Positions 52,046 through 61,094 of a stretch of 64,000 bases of DNA are shown piece after piece; positions within the stretch are counted from its first letter, which is position 1, and each line of letters begins with the position of its first letter. The notes beneath the pieces are model-generated. The model was not told where the DNA came from, searched no databases, and worked only from the letters and a program-made list of their open reading frames with translations. The stretch comes from Paenibacillus agri (GTDB lineage Bacteria; Bacillota; Bacilli; Paenibacillales; Paenibacillaceae): assembly GCF_013359945.1 (NCBI RefSeq), contig NZ_JABWCS010000209.1, forward strand, positions 1 through 64,000, given 5' to 3'. Position numbers and translations under genes: made by a program.

Positions 52046-52968
52046 TGTCCCAACTCCTCCCTTGCCCTTGGCCGAAGACGTCGTACAACACTGGCCTTAG
52101 GCTGAGGTTTATCCGCAGCCCTTGCCACGAAACGTCCGGAACGTCGAACCATTACATGGTTAAGATAAACAGCCAATAGCGTAGTCAGTGCCAACAGGAC
52201 AGCCAGCGTACTGCCCATCTCCGGTTGGGTAACCACATTCCCTGCGACCAGAGAGCCAATGCGCACGGCAAGCAGATTATAATTACCGCCGACCAGCGCA
52301 TAAGCCGTCGCATACGCACCCATGGCATTAGCAAAGAGAATACCCATCGTGCCAAAAATCGCCGGAGCCAGCATCGGCAGACCGATAGTTTTCCAGAACT
52401 GCCAGCGTCCTGCACCGAGCAGCGCCGCAGCTTCTCTCCATTGCTCCCGGATACCGTAAAAAGACGGGTATAGCAGCAGCAAAGACAGAGGCACCTGGAA
52501 ATAGACATAGACCAGCGCCAGACCGGTCCAGCTGTACAGGTTGAATCCGGCAAATACGTCCCAGCCCCAATCCTTGAACAGCAGGGTGAATATTCCGTTG
52601 TTGCCCAGCAAGATGATATACGCAAAAGCCAGCGGTACGCCGGCAAAGTTGGAGGTCATATTCGAGACCATCAGTACCCGGTCACGTACGGCTGGCGTGA
52701 AGCGGGTGATGCAATAGGCACACACCAGTCCGATGGCGATTCCAGCCACACTGGAGGCGATGGAGATGAACAGGCTGTTCTTGATCGCCTGCATATAATA
52801 GGCACTTTGCATCGCATGCACATAATTGCCAAAGGTAATGCCCTTCCCGTCTCCGCTATGGAAACTGTTGCTCACCATGGACAATACAGGCACTAGCTGG
52901 AACGCCAGCACCATCAATACGAATGGAATCAACGCCAGAATGACACCGCCGCGTCTGTTCTGTTTCAT
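52042..52968 (-). CDS. ABC transporter permease (first)
   Basis: 308 residues, about six membrane helices, with the EAA-type loop REAAALLGAGRWQFWKTIGLPMLAPAI. It is PotB/PhnU-like. It follows the binding-protein gene after a 109-bp gap that holds a terminator-like hairpin, so some transcripts probably stop after the binding protein and the rest read through. The C terminus is a basic tail (RPRAREELGQ). Confidence 0.9.
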   Translation of the reverse strand: MKQNRRGGVILALIPFVLMVLAFQLVPVLSMVSNSFHSGDGKGITFGNYVHAMQSAYYMQAIKNSLFISIASSVAGIAIGLVCAYCITRFTPAVRDRVLMVSNMTSNFAGVPLAFAYIILLGNNGIFTLLFKDWGWDVFAGFNLYSWTGLALVYVYFQVPLSLLLLYPSFYGIREQWREAAALLGAGRWQFWKTIGLPMLAPAIFGTMGILFANAMGAYATAYALVGGNYNLLAVRIGSLVAGNVVTQPEMGSTLAVLLALTTLLAVYLNHVMVRRSGRFVARAADKPQPKASVVRRLRPRAREELGQ

Positions 52969-52997
52969 TCTTTACAAGCCACCTCTCTGCCCCATTC

Positions 52998-53041
52998 AAA
53001 AAAGCGGGCGCTCCGGCATGATACATGACGAAGACGCCCTC
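52998..53041 (-). terminator. attenuating terminator between binding protein and permease genes
   Basis: On the minus strand GGGCG pairs with CGCCC around a nested CATG/CATG hairpin, followed by GC and six T. Partial termination would explain higher binding-protein levels. Confidence 0.6.
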
Positions 53042-53077
53042 TGAATTAAAGTACTGCTCCCGTGTTCCCGGGATCGG

Positions 53078-54190
53078 TTAGTTCAAATGCACAAGAACGC
53101 GTTCTTGCCATAGTTGCGGAATGCTCTTGGCTGTTTCTTCCCATACCTTGTAGTCGCCTACCGGTTTAACGTTCGCGTACTCTTCCTTCGGCAGCAGCTT
53201 CGCTGCTGCTTCATCCGGCAATTTGACACTGTCACGGATCGGACGTGCATAACCATTAGCCAGATTGATCTGGCCTTTATCACTCAGAATGTACTCCCGT
53301 GTCAGCTTGGCTGCATTCGGATGCGGAGCCCATTTGTTGATGATCGTTGCATAACCGCTGACTATACTGCCTTCCTTCGGAATGGCAACGTCAAAGCCGT
53401 CTTTGTTGATTTGATCTCTGTAGTTCAGAGCGTTGAAATCCCACAGCAGGGTTACTTCAACTTCACCCTTTTCGATGTTAGCGACAGAAGCTTCTGCGTT
53501 CGAGAGACGGCCTTTCTTGGCCAGATCTTCGAAGAATGCAATCCCTGGCTCAATGTTCGACTCGTCCCCACCAAAAGCGATCGCTGCGGCCAGTACCGCC
53601 ATTTGTGCTTGCGCGGCTTTAGTCACATCGCCAACAATGATTTTATAATTGCCATTCTTGAGGTCTTCCCAGCTCTTGGGCGGGTTCGGTACAAGTTTGG
53701 TGTTCGTCAGAAATGAAATACTGCCCTGGTAGCCAACCACCCAGTTGCCGTCTTTATCTTTTGCCCAGTCAGGGATTTCATCCCAATACGATGTTTTGTA
53801 CGGCTGTGTTACGCCCTTCGCTACCGCAACAGGTCCAAATGCGATACCGACATCGCCGATATCTGCTGTTGGTTTGTCTTTTTCTGCTTCGAACTTGGCG
53901 ATTTCCTCCGCGCTCGACATATCTGTATCTTCATGCTTCAATCCATATACGCTAGTCATATCTGCCCAGGTGTCTTTCCAGTTGGCCCATGAATCAGGCA
54001 TGCCGACACTCATTACACTGCCTTCTTCTTTGGCTTTGCTCTCAATTTCGCTCAAGCTGAGCTCTGGTGCAGCGGCATTGCCTTCCGGCGCATTCGCCTT
54101 GTTGTCCGAATTTCCACAAGCAGCAAGCAACAGGACGAGCAAGGACAGCGTAAGACCGATGAACCATTGTTTTCTGAATCGGATTGTCAT
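53078..54190 (-). CDS. ABC transporter solute-binding lipoprotein
   Basis: 370 residues. The lipoprotein signal has lipobox LLAAC, followed by a type II (PotD/AfuA-like) binding protein (SVMSVGMPDSWANWKDTWADM, ending with VWEETAKSIPQLWQERV). It is the first gene of a five-gene operon with two permeases, an ATPase and an alkaline-phosphatase-superfamily enzyme. The ligand is unknown; the linked enzyme suggests a phosphorus compound. The gene order SBP, permease, permease, ATPase is typical of class F2 importers. Confidence 0.88.
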   Translation of the reverse strand: MTIRFRKQWFIGLTLSLLVLLLAACGNSDNKANAPEGNAAAPELSLSEIESKAKEEGSVMSVGMPDSWANWKDTWADMTSVYGLKHEDTDMSSAEEIAKFEAEKDKPTADIGDVGIAFGPVAVAKGVTQPYKTSYWDEIPDWAKDKDGNWVVGYQGSISFLTNTKLVPNPPKSWEDLKNGNYKIIVGDVTKAAQAQMAVLAAAIAFGGDESNIEPGIAFFEDLAKKGRLSNAEASVANIEKGEVEVTLLWDFNALNYRDQINKDGFDVAIPKEGSIVSGYATIINKWAPHPNAAKLTREYILSDKGQINLANGYARPIRDSVKLPDEAAAKLLPKEEYANVKPVGDYKVWEETAKSIPQLWQERVLVHLN

Positions 54191-54346
54191 GATTTCCCCT
54201 TCACTCCCATTTCCTATTTGTGGGCTCTTCTCTAAGGTCCAAGCAGTTCTTCACCCACTTGCAGTATAGGAGCCGATTATTTGCCGGAGATTAAGGATAA
54301 TGGAGTCGAATGTAAAAGAGAGACGTAAATTTCCAATTTCGCATCT

Positions 54347-54370
54347 TAAAAAAGACACCCTATGGGTGTC
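54347..54370 (-). terminator. intrinsic terminator of the RR/HK/lipoprotein operon
   Basis: On the minus strand GACACCC (54370-54364) pairs with GGGTGTC (54360-54354) around ATA, followed by six T. Confidence 0.88.
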
Positions 54371-54451
54371 CTCGCCTGCATAAAATGATGTATTTAAGTA
54401 TTTTAACAGATGGATATGACTTAAAAACGCAATTACATAACACTTATAATC

Positions 54452-55594
54452 TCAAGACAGCGTAATTACGTAAGTGACAAACTGATATTTATTGTCCTTT
54501 AACACAGACGTTGAAACGAGTAACTTCTTCCCGGAGGGGCTCCATCGAAGCTTGTCAGAAGCCTGCATTTCGTCGGAAATAGGGGTTTGCTCCCCGGTTT
54601 CCACCTCGGTGATGAACAAACGGTTTACATTGCCGTTATCAGAGCTGACATTGTAGGCCAGCTTACTGCCGTCCGGTGACCAATTGGCACCAAAAATCTG
54701 CATCCCGCTATCGATCACAGACTGCTCATTGCCTGCAGGATCGCAGAGAACAAGCTTCATCTCCCCGGGGCCCTCCCGCTTTACAATAGCTAACCGGGAG
54801 CCATCCGGGGAAGGGATAACCCACATTACATTCTTTTTGATCATCTTAGATTTCTTGGTCTCTGTGTCATAGGCGAACAATTGGCTATCTTCATGGGCAA
54901 CGTAATAGATGATACTGCCGGACTGCACTACATTGTGGATAATACCCGCGCCCGTCTCCAGCACGACCTCGCTCTTGCCCTGCACATCGGCTTTGATAAT
55001 ATCGCCTTTCATGTCCGGGTAAATCACATGTCCGCTGTCCGCCCACTCCCCTTCGCTCGCCATGAATTCATCCTTGCCCAGTTGAACCGTCTCACGGGTC
55101 CCCAGATTCATCAAGTAGCCAATGCCGGTAGCTTCATAGACTTCTTTGTAAAAAATATACTTGTTATCCGGAGACACGATCGCATTGCCAAGACTTTCTT
55201 TCCCCTCCTTGAGGGGCTGATCCTGGCCGCTTGCCAGATTACGGATATAGAGGTTATGAGGATAACGTTCCTGACCTTCAATCATTTCGGGAGTCAGCTT
55301 TCGATTTTCCTTGTCGACAGCAAGCTCATTCTCGCCTAACCAATCCATACCACGGATGCCTTCGAACTTGTCGATGCTATCAAGTTTGAGCTTTGTATAG
55401 ACGGAATCTGTCGTATTGTCCATTACCGTAACTTTTTGCCCCGACTTCTCCACAACGTGCCGGGCTTGCGTGCCCGCCGTACCGCATGCGGTCATAGCCA
55501 GAAGAAAGGCGCACCCTAGCAGAAGACTTCCCGCTCTCACCAAGCGGCGTGCGGCCTTCGACTTGCCTGTATTACCGCCTTTCTGGTCTTCCAT
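54452..55594 (-). CDS. TolB-like beta-propeller lipoprotein
   Basis: 380 residues. A basic N terminus precedes a membrane segment ending in the lipobox AMTAC, so the rest is outside the cell. The body shows WD40/PD40-type repeats (VSPDNKYIFYKE, IPSPDGSRLAIVKRE, WSPDGSKLAYNV, WSPSGKKLLVST), as in TolB-like propellers. It is the third gene after a response regulator and sensor kinase (115-bp gap), with AGGAGG 8 nt before the ATG, so it may be a sensor accessory or target of that system. The function is not known. Confidence 0.8.
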   Translation of the reverse strand: MEDQKGGNTGKSKAARRLVRAGSLLLGCAFLLAMTACGTAGTQARHVVEKSGQKVTVMDNTTDSVYTKLKLDSIDKFEGIRGMDWLGENELAVDKENRKLTPEMIEGQERYPHNLYIRNLASGQDQPLKEGKESLGNAIVSPDNKYIFYKEVYEATGIGYLMNLGTRETVQLGKDEFMASEGEWADSGHVIYPDMKGDIIKADVQGKSEVVLETGAGIIHNVVQSGSIIYYVAHEDSQLFAYDTETKKSKMIKKNVMWVIPSPDGSRLAIVKREGPGEMKLVLCDPAGNEQSVIDSGMQIFGANWSPDGSKLAYNVSSDNGNVNRLFITEVETGEQTPISDEMQASDKLRWSPSGKKLLVSTSVLKDNKYQFVTYVITLS

Positions 55595-55709
55595 ACACGA
55601 ATCCTCCTAGAACATTGTTGCTCTCAGCATACTAGAGCCATATTTCCAAACCATTGCAGAATGTTTCCATAGTGTAAAATTGATGCGAATTTTATCTATT
55701 CAGCGCCTC

Positions 55710-57182
55710 TCACGATACCGCCGGGAAAGACAGAACGAACACAGAGCCCGGCCCTTCTGTATCCAGAAGTTCAATCGTACCATGATGCTTTTCCACCAGA
55801 TTTTGCACCAGCGACAGGCCAAGCCCTGTGCCTCCCGACTGCCTGGACCGGTCACGATTGACCGTGTAGAACGGTTCAAAAATCTTCCCCCTAGCTTCCG
55901 CCGGAATACCGATCCCCGTGTCACGGACTATCATGCGCACCCGGCCTTCCTGCTGCTCACAGAAGATGTGAATGTTTCCTCCGGGAACGTTATATTTGAT
56001 CGCATTGTCGAGCAGGTTGATAAAAATATGCATAAAGCTTTCGCGGTCCATCCAGACATGGGCAGGGTGTACATCCAGGCTGATGGTGAGGCCAAATCGC
56101 TCCGCCTTGCCATTCATCCGGCTGCAAATGTCCCTGAGCTCTGCCGCGACCTCCAGCAGCTCACTCTGGGATTCAAAATCATATTTCTCCAGGGCGGTCA
56201 ATTGCAGCACCTTCTCCACCATCTCATAGAGCCGCTGTGTTTCCTTGGCGATATTCTGCTTGGCATCAGCCAGGAGCCGGGGATCATCGTCATACATATT
56301 AAGCAGATCCACATAGGCCTTGATCGAGGTCAGTGGGGTCTTGAATTCATGACTGATGTTTCCGATGTACTGTTTTTGCTGCTGCTCCAGTGCCTGAAGT
56401 TTCTCGACGGCCAGCTGGAGCTTGCGCTGCTCCTCATCCTTCGCTGCAATACTCGTTTCAATCTCCTGACTCATGTAAAAGATGCCCTGCGCCAGTTCTC
56501 CCAGCTCATCCTTCCGGCGAAGCGGAGGTTCAGCGATATACTCGGCGCGGCGAATTTTCTCTGCAGCCTGCTTCAACCGGCCAATGGCGGCGGCTGCGGT
56601 ATTGAAATACAGATATCCCAGCAAAAAGCTCAGCAAGAGCACAATTCCGCCTGTAGTCAGGAACAGGTTCTGGAGAGTATGCTGAAAATCGTTGTTGCTC
56701 TTCAGCGAATACCGGAGCTGAACCACTCCCATCTGCCCCTCCGGGCCTTGCAGCGGGGCCAGGTAGAGCAGGGTATCACCTGCATTTTGGTAGGCGATTT
56801 TATTCTCGAGCGCATAGGACAGGGCGGTGCTGACATCCGGCTTTACGGGCGTTGGGTTGCTCTGTGCAGAGGAGCCGACCATGACTCCCTCTTCGTCATA
56901 CAATGTAACCTCCATACCAGTGAATCCGGCTAGTTCAGCCGCCATTCCCCGGCCCCGCAGCCGAAGGAAGGCCTGCGGCTCCGGGCGGTCGCCCGTCCCC
57001 GTATAATACGTCTGCTTCACCCGCAGATTGACGGTTTTAACATGTTGCGCCAGATAGCTCTCCACCTGAGCCTGCTGGTTGTTCTCCACTCCACGCAGCA
57101 CAAAAAAACTCAGCACCCCGATGGCCAGAATCAGCAGCAGTGCCAGAAAGAAGCTGAACTTCAGCTTGATGCTGATCTTCAT
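55710..57182 (-). CDS. membrane sensor histidine kinase
   Basis: 490 residues: membrane helix 1 (about 10-30), an extracellular sensor region (about 31-170), helix 2 (about 172-195), HAMP (about 197-250), HisKA (YIGNISHEFKTPLTSIKAYV) and HATPase (NAIKYN, DTGIGIP, GGTGLGLSLVQNLV). This is the layout of the PhoR/YkoH-like group. Its ATG overlaps the stop of the response regulator by 4 bp, so the two are coupled. The signal is unknown; the downstream lipoprotein may help sense it. Confidence 0.9.
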   Translation of the reverse strand: MKISIKLKFSFFLALLLILAIGVLSFFVLRGVENNQQAQVESYLAQHVKTVNLRVKQTYYTGTGDRPEPQAFLRLRGRGMAAELAGFTGMEVTLYDEEGVMVGSSAQSNPTPVKPDVSTALSYALENKIAYQNAGDTLLYLAPLQGPEGQMGVVQLRYSLKSNNDFQHTLQNLFLTTGGIVLLLSFLLGYLYFNTAAAAIGRLKQAAEKIRRAEYIAEPPLRRKDELGELAQGIFYMSQEIETSIAAKDEEQRKLQLAVEKLQALEQQQKQYIGNISHEFKTPLTSIKAYVDLLNMYDDDPRLLADAKQNIAKETQRLYEMVEKVLQLTALEKYDFESQSELLEVAAELRDICSRMNGKAERFGLTISLDVHPAHVWMDRESFMHIFINLLDNAIKYNVPGGNIHIFCEQQEGRVRMIVRDTGIGIPAEARGKIFEPFYTVNRDRSRQSGGTGLGLSLVQNLVEKHHGTIELLDTEGPGSVFVLSFPAVS

Positions 57183-57874
57183 GCGTAATCTCCTGCAGGA
57201 ACCGCTTTATACCCTACTCCATATACGGTTTGCAGAATATTTTGGTAAGGCTCGCCCAGCTTTTTGCGCAGACGCTGGATGTGAATATCCACCGTGCGCG
57301 TGCCGCCTGCATAGTCCATCTCCCACACCTGCTCCAGCAGTTCTTCCCTCATGTAAACCCGCTGTGGATGGGACAACAGCAATAACAGAAGGTCGAACTC
57401 TTTGGGCGTCAGGTCCAGTTGTTCTCCGGCGATCTGCACACTCCGGTGATCCGGCTGCACCTTTAGCGTGCCATACTGAATCAGCTCACTCTTTGTGTCT
57501 ACGCCCTTCTTGTCCAGCCTGCGCAGCAGCGCCTTCACACGAGCCAGCAGCTCGCGAATTTCGAACGGCTTCGTCATATAATCGTCTGCGCCAAGCTCCA
57601 GGCCGATGATTTTATCGACAATATCATTTTTGACAGTTAGCAGTATAATTCCAATGTCGCTCCGGTTCTCCAGCTTCCGGCACACATCATATCCGCTCAT
57701 GCGCGGCATCATCACGTCCAGCACCAGTACGTCCGGCTGAAAGGTACTCACCTTGCCAAGTGCCTCTTCACCATCCCCGGCTGTATCTACCTCATAGCCC
57801 TCACGGCGCAGTGCATATGCAATGGCGCTCACGATGCCTGGTTCGTCATCGACGACCAGCACTTTTTTATTCAT
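57179..57874 (-). CDS. OmpR-family response regulator
   Basis: 231 residues. The receiver has VVDDE, phosphoacceptor Asp in VLVLDVMMPRMSG, LLTVK and TKPFEIRELLAR. The C-terminal winged helix (about 130-228) ends with GGTRTVDIHIQRLRKKLGEP and VYGVGYK. It is the first gene of an operon with the sensor kinase and a propeller lipoprotein. The upstream 165 bp contain a TATAAT at about 57971-57976 that belongs to the divergent methyltransferase side. Confidence 0.92.
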   Translation of the reverse strand: MNKKVLVVDDEPGIVSAIAYALRREGYEVDTAGDGEEALGKVSTFQPDVLVLDVMMPRMSGYDVCRKLENRSDIGIILLTVKNDIVDKIIGLELGADDYMTKPFEIRELLARVKALLRRLDKKGVDTKSELIQYGTLKVQPDHRSVQIAGEQLDLTPKEFDLLLLLLSHPQRVYMREELLEQVWEMDYAGGTRTVDIHIQRLRKKLGEPYQNILQTVYGVGYKAVPAGDYA

Positions 57875-58038
57875 AGGTGTTCACCTTTTCAACGAAATTT
57901 AAGTTTATCATTTATTCAGTATACCCTCTGACCCGGTTCATACCATAATGAAACATCAGCCAATTTAATAGATATAATACTTATAAGAATTAAGACTTCC
58001 CTCGGTCAGTCAGATAACTTATTAAAGGAGGGCTTTAC

Positions 58039-58836
58039 ATGAACCAATGGAAAGAGTTGACGGAAGAATCCCGGTCCAAATGGGAGGAAAATGCGGAGTT
58101 TTGGGACAGCTATATGGGCGACCTCAGCAACCAGTTCCACCGGGAGATTATCCGGCCCAAGACCGAGGAGCTGTTAAATGTCCAAGCCGGTCAAGCCTTG
58201 CTGGATATCGCTTGCGGTAACGGGAATTTCTCCAGAAGGCTGGCTGAGCTTGGCGCTGTCGTGACCGCTTTTGACTACAGTCCCAACATGTTGCAACGGG
58301 CTATCACACGATCTGAGCAGACAGCTTCGGAAATTGACTACCGAGTACTAGATGCCACAGACTACGACTCCCTGCTGACACTGGGTACCGCTCAATATGA
58401 TTCTGCTGTCGCCAATATGGCGCTTATGGATATTGCCGACATTGTTCCTCTGGTAAAAGCACTGGGACAGATAATACGAGACAATGGTGTTGTCGTCTTT
58501 TCGATTCCGCATCCGTGTTTCCAGGCGCCCGGCACCCGAAAAATCCATGAGACCGAGGACCGTAACGGGGAGATCATACACCGCAACAGCGTGCAGGTCA
58601 GCAGCTACCTGACTCCAGAGCCGATGTACTCCATTGGCATCAAGGGCCAACCGGTAGCCCATCTCATTTTTCACAGGCCTCTATCCTATTACATCCATAC
58701 GTTCAAGCAGTCTGGCTTTGTGCTGGATGGCCTGGAGGAGCCTAGCTTCGAACCGGATGAATCTGCGAAACGCCAGTTTGATTGGTATGAGCTGCCGGCG
58801 GCGGTGATTTTCCGATTTAGAAAAATCCGCCCCTAA
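58039..58836 (+). CDS. class I SAM-dependent methyltransferase
   Basis: 265 residues. The SAM-binding motif I is LLDIACGNGNFSRRLAELGA, motif II is VTAFDYSPNMLQRA, and the acidic motif is YRVLDATDYD. A lid region with HPCFQAPGT follows. This is the general small-molecule methyltransferase group, and the substrate cannot be told. AAAGGAGGG precedes the ATG and a terminator follows, so it is monocistronic. Confidence 0.88.
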   Translation: MNQWKELTEESRSKWEENAEFWDSYMGDLSNQFHREIIRPKTEELLNVQAGQALLDIACGNGNFSRRLAELGAVVTAFDYSPNMLQRAITRSEQTASEIDYRVLDATDYDSLLTLGTAQYDSAVANMALMDIADIVPLVKALGQIIRDNGVVVFSIPHPCFQAPGTRKIHETEDRNGEIIHRNSVQVSSYLTPEPMYSIGIKGQPVAHLIFHRPLSYYIHTFKQSGFVLDGLEEPSFEPDESAKRQFDWYELPAAVIFRFRKIRP

Positions 58837-58850
58837 AAGATTGAAACAGA

Positions 58851-58877
58851 ATGGCGCCGAAATGGCGCTATTTTTTC
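58851..58877 (+). terminator. intrinsic terminator of the methyltransferase gene
   Basis: ATGGCGCC (58851-58858) pairs with GGCGCTAT (58864-58871), one wobble, followed by T. Confidence 0.82.
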
Positions 58878-58991
58878 AATAAAAAATAAATATAACTAAA
58901 GTCTCCCCTCTCTCGTCAAAGGAACTTCACCGAGCTGTAGGGAAATGTTCTACATTAAAGACATCATTGAGCTGAAGAGAGGTGAAGCGCT

Positions 58992-60437
58992 ATGGATAAC
59001 CATCTTGAAGAATGGATTATCGAAGCAGATATTACAAGCATGCAGGCGGAAATGACCGCAGGAAGAGTGACTTCAGAGGATCTGGTTAACATCTATCTGG
59101 AGCGTATCCGCAAGTATGATCCTGTGCTTCGTTCTGTACTGGAGCTCAATCCGCAGGCTATAGATATTGCAAGAACTCTGGATCATGAGCGAAAGGACAA
59201 AGGCCCCCGCGGTCCGCTTCACGGCATTCCAGTGCTGTTAAAAGATAATATTGACACCCATGATGACATGCATACCAGTGCAGGCTCGTTGGCGTTAGCC
59301 GAATCTATCGCTCCAGAGGATTCCTACGTAGCTGCCCGGCTGCGTGCGGCAGGGGCAGTTTTTTTGGGTAAAACCAATATGACCGAATGGGCCAATTTCA
59401 TGTCGCCAACGATGTGGGCAGGATATAGCGCCAGAGGAGGCCTTGTCCTGAACCCCTATGGACCGGGCGAGCTATTCATTGGCGGCTCCAGCTCCGGTTC
59501 CGCGGCGGCTGTTGCGGCCAATCTCGGTGCTGCGGCTATCGGGACAGAGACCTCAGGCTCCATCATTGGTCCGGCAGGCCGCAACTGCCTTGTCGGTCTG
59601 AAGCCCACGGTGGGCTTAATTCCTTCATCCGGCATTATACCGATCACGTATAGCCAAGACTGCGCTGGTCCGATGACTCGAACTGTAACAGATACAGCGA
59701 TTCTGCTTGGTGCGCTCACCGTAGAGGATAAGCTGCAGGATTACCGCCCCTATCTGAATCGGGAGGCCTTGAAGCAGGCGCGAATAGGGATTCCGCGGTT
59801 TTATTATCAGGATCTGGACGAGGCCAGACTGGCGATTATTGAAGAAGCCATCTCTCAGCTTAAGGCACAAGGGGCAGTGATTGTAGACCCTGTACATCTT
59901 CCCTGTGAAGATATGGAATGGGATGGCAATGTGATGCGCTATGAATTCAAGGCCGCACTCAACAGTTATCTTGGAAAACTGCCAGATGACGTGCCCGTTC
60001 ACTCTCTTTCAGAGGTCATTGCCTATAATGAACAGTACGGCGAAGCCGCGCTGAAATATGGGCAGGATACCTTAATTTGGTCCGAAGAAACCAGCGGCAC
60101 ACTGACCGAGGAGGTCTATCTGGAAGGCAGAAGGAAGGACCTGCACATGTCCCGGGAACAGGGGATTGATCATGCGCTGCAAAGCCATCAGCTAGATGCC
60201 CTCCTGTTTCTGGACGACGAAGGAGGCGCTGATATTGCCGCCAGGGCAGGTTATCCGTCTATCACTGTTCCTGGAGGATTCGCCGCAACAGGGGTTATAG
60301 CACCGGGAGGATACACTACCAAAGGACATCAAGGGATTACTTTTGTAGGGACCGCCTTCAGCGAGCCGGTGCTGCTGGGGTTAGCCTATGCCTATGAACA
60401 GGCTAGTGTTCACCGTGTCGCGCCTAAGCTTGATTAG
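58992..60437 (+). CDS. amidase-signature family hydrolase
   Basis: 481 residues. The Ser-cisSer-Lys triad is visible: Lys in HGIPVLLKDNIDTHDDM, the amidase signature GGSSSGSAAAVAANLGAAAI, and the nucleophile Ser in GTETSGSIIGPAGRNCLVGLKP. It hydrolyses amide bonds; GatA is unlikely because the C-terminal half differs and gatB/gatC are absent. AGAGGTGA lies before the ATG. It is monocistronic. The substrate is unknown. Confidence 0.9.
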   Translation: MDNHLEEWIIEADITSMQAEMTAGRVTSEDLVNIYLERIRKYDPVLRSVLELNPQAIDIARTLDHERKDKGPRGPLHGIPVLLKDNIDTHDDMHTSAGSLALAESIAPEDSYVAARLRAAGAVFLGKTNMTEWANFMSPTMWAGYSARGGLVLNPYGPGELFIGGSSSGSAAAVAANLGAAAIGTETSGSIIGPAGRNCLVGLKPTVGLIPSSGIIPITYSQDCAGPMTRTVTDTAILLGALTVEDKLQDYRPYLNREALKQARIGIPRFYYQDLDEARLAIIEEAISQLKAQGAVIVDPVHLPCEDMEWDGNVMRYEFKAALNSYLGKLPDDVPVHSLSEVIAYNEQYGEAALKYGQDTLIWSEETSGTLTEEVYLEGRRKDLHMSREQGIDHALQSHQLDALLFLDDEGGADIAARAGYPSITVPGGFAATGVIAPGGYTTKGHQGITFVGTAFSEPVLLGLAYAYEQASVHRVAPKLD

Positions 60438-60610
60438 ACACTAAGTACTATAACCAAACGCAATCTTTAGATTATCTTAAAGAACAATTAAGGTTTATCT
60501 CAGGTTCGCTGTTTACAATAACATTAGGTCAAACAGAAGACTGAACTCTCACACCCATAACCGTACGTATATATTAAGCACCAAAAAACAGGAAAAGAGG
60601 ATTTCTAACT

Positions 60611-61000
60611 ATGAACATAAAGCGAGTGATGATTGTCGGAACGATGGTAGTAGCCATGTCCTTCGGAGGCACCGCCTGGGGCAGCTCCATCACAAGCGCA
60701 AGTCCGGTAGCGAAGTGGACTGCCACTGGCGTTGCGGAGAAAGATGACCTGCTGGAAGCACTCAATCAATCATCCAATGAGGAGCTATATGAATCGTTGT
60801 ATGACGGGAAGTCACTGCATGACATTGCCGCTGATCAGGGCGGGGATATCGCGAACGTGATTGAGCTGCAACTGACACAGCTTACACAGCAGCTGGATGA
60901 GCGACTACACAGCGGAAGCATTACGGCTGAGCAATACGCTGCACACAAGGCAGAAATCAAAGAAATTGTTGAGCAAAGTGTCCTCACTTCATTCGGTTAA
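60611..61000 (+). CDS. small secreted protein, family not recognised
   Basis: 129 residues. A Sec signal peptide ends near AWGSS (about residue 25). The mature part is acidic and helical (KDDLLEALNQSSNEELYESL, SLHDIAADQGGDIANVIELQ, DERLHSGSITAEQYAAHKAE), with two halves resembling small helical modules of the kind found in several secreted Paenibacillus proteins. There is no Cys. AAGAGG lies about 10 nt before the ATG, and a terminator follows. I do not assign a function. Confidence 0.75.
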   Translation: MNIKRVMIVGTMVVAMSFGGTAWGSSITSASPVAKWTATGVAEKDDLLEALNQSSNEELYESLYDGKSLHDIAADQGGDIANVIELQLTQLTQQLDERLHSGSITAEQYAAHKAEIKEIVEQSVLTSFG

Positions 61001-61046
61001 CAGGAGTTACATAGAAAGTGGACATTCTGAGCGCTAGCAGAAACTA

Positions 61047-61072
61047 AAAGCCCGGCCAAATGGCCGGGCTTT
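61047..61072. terminator. bidirectional intrinsic terminator
   Basis: AAAGCCCGGCC and GGCCGGGCTTT form a perfect 11-bp stem around AAAT. It separates the convergent secreted-protein and permease genes. Confidence 0.85.
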
Positions 61073-61094
61073 CTTGTGTGTACATGAATAGAAG

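Noticed and set aside
55680..56933. 417-aa plus-strand ORF
   Set aside because: It is antisense to the sensor kinase gene with intact H and ATP boxes; a shadow frame.
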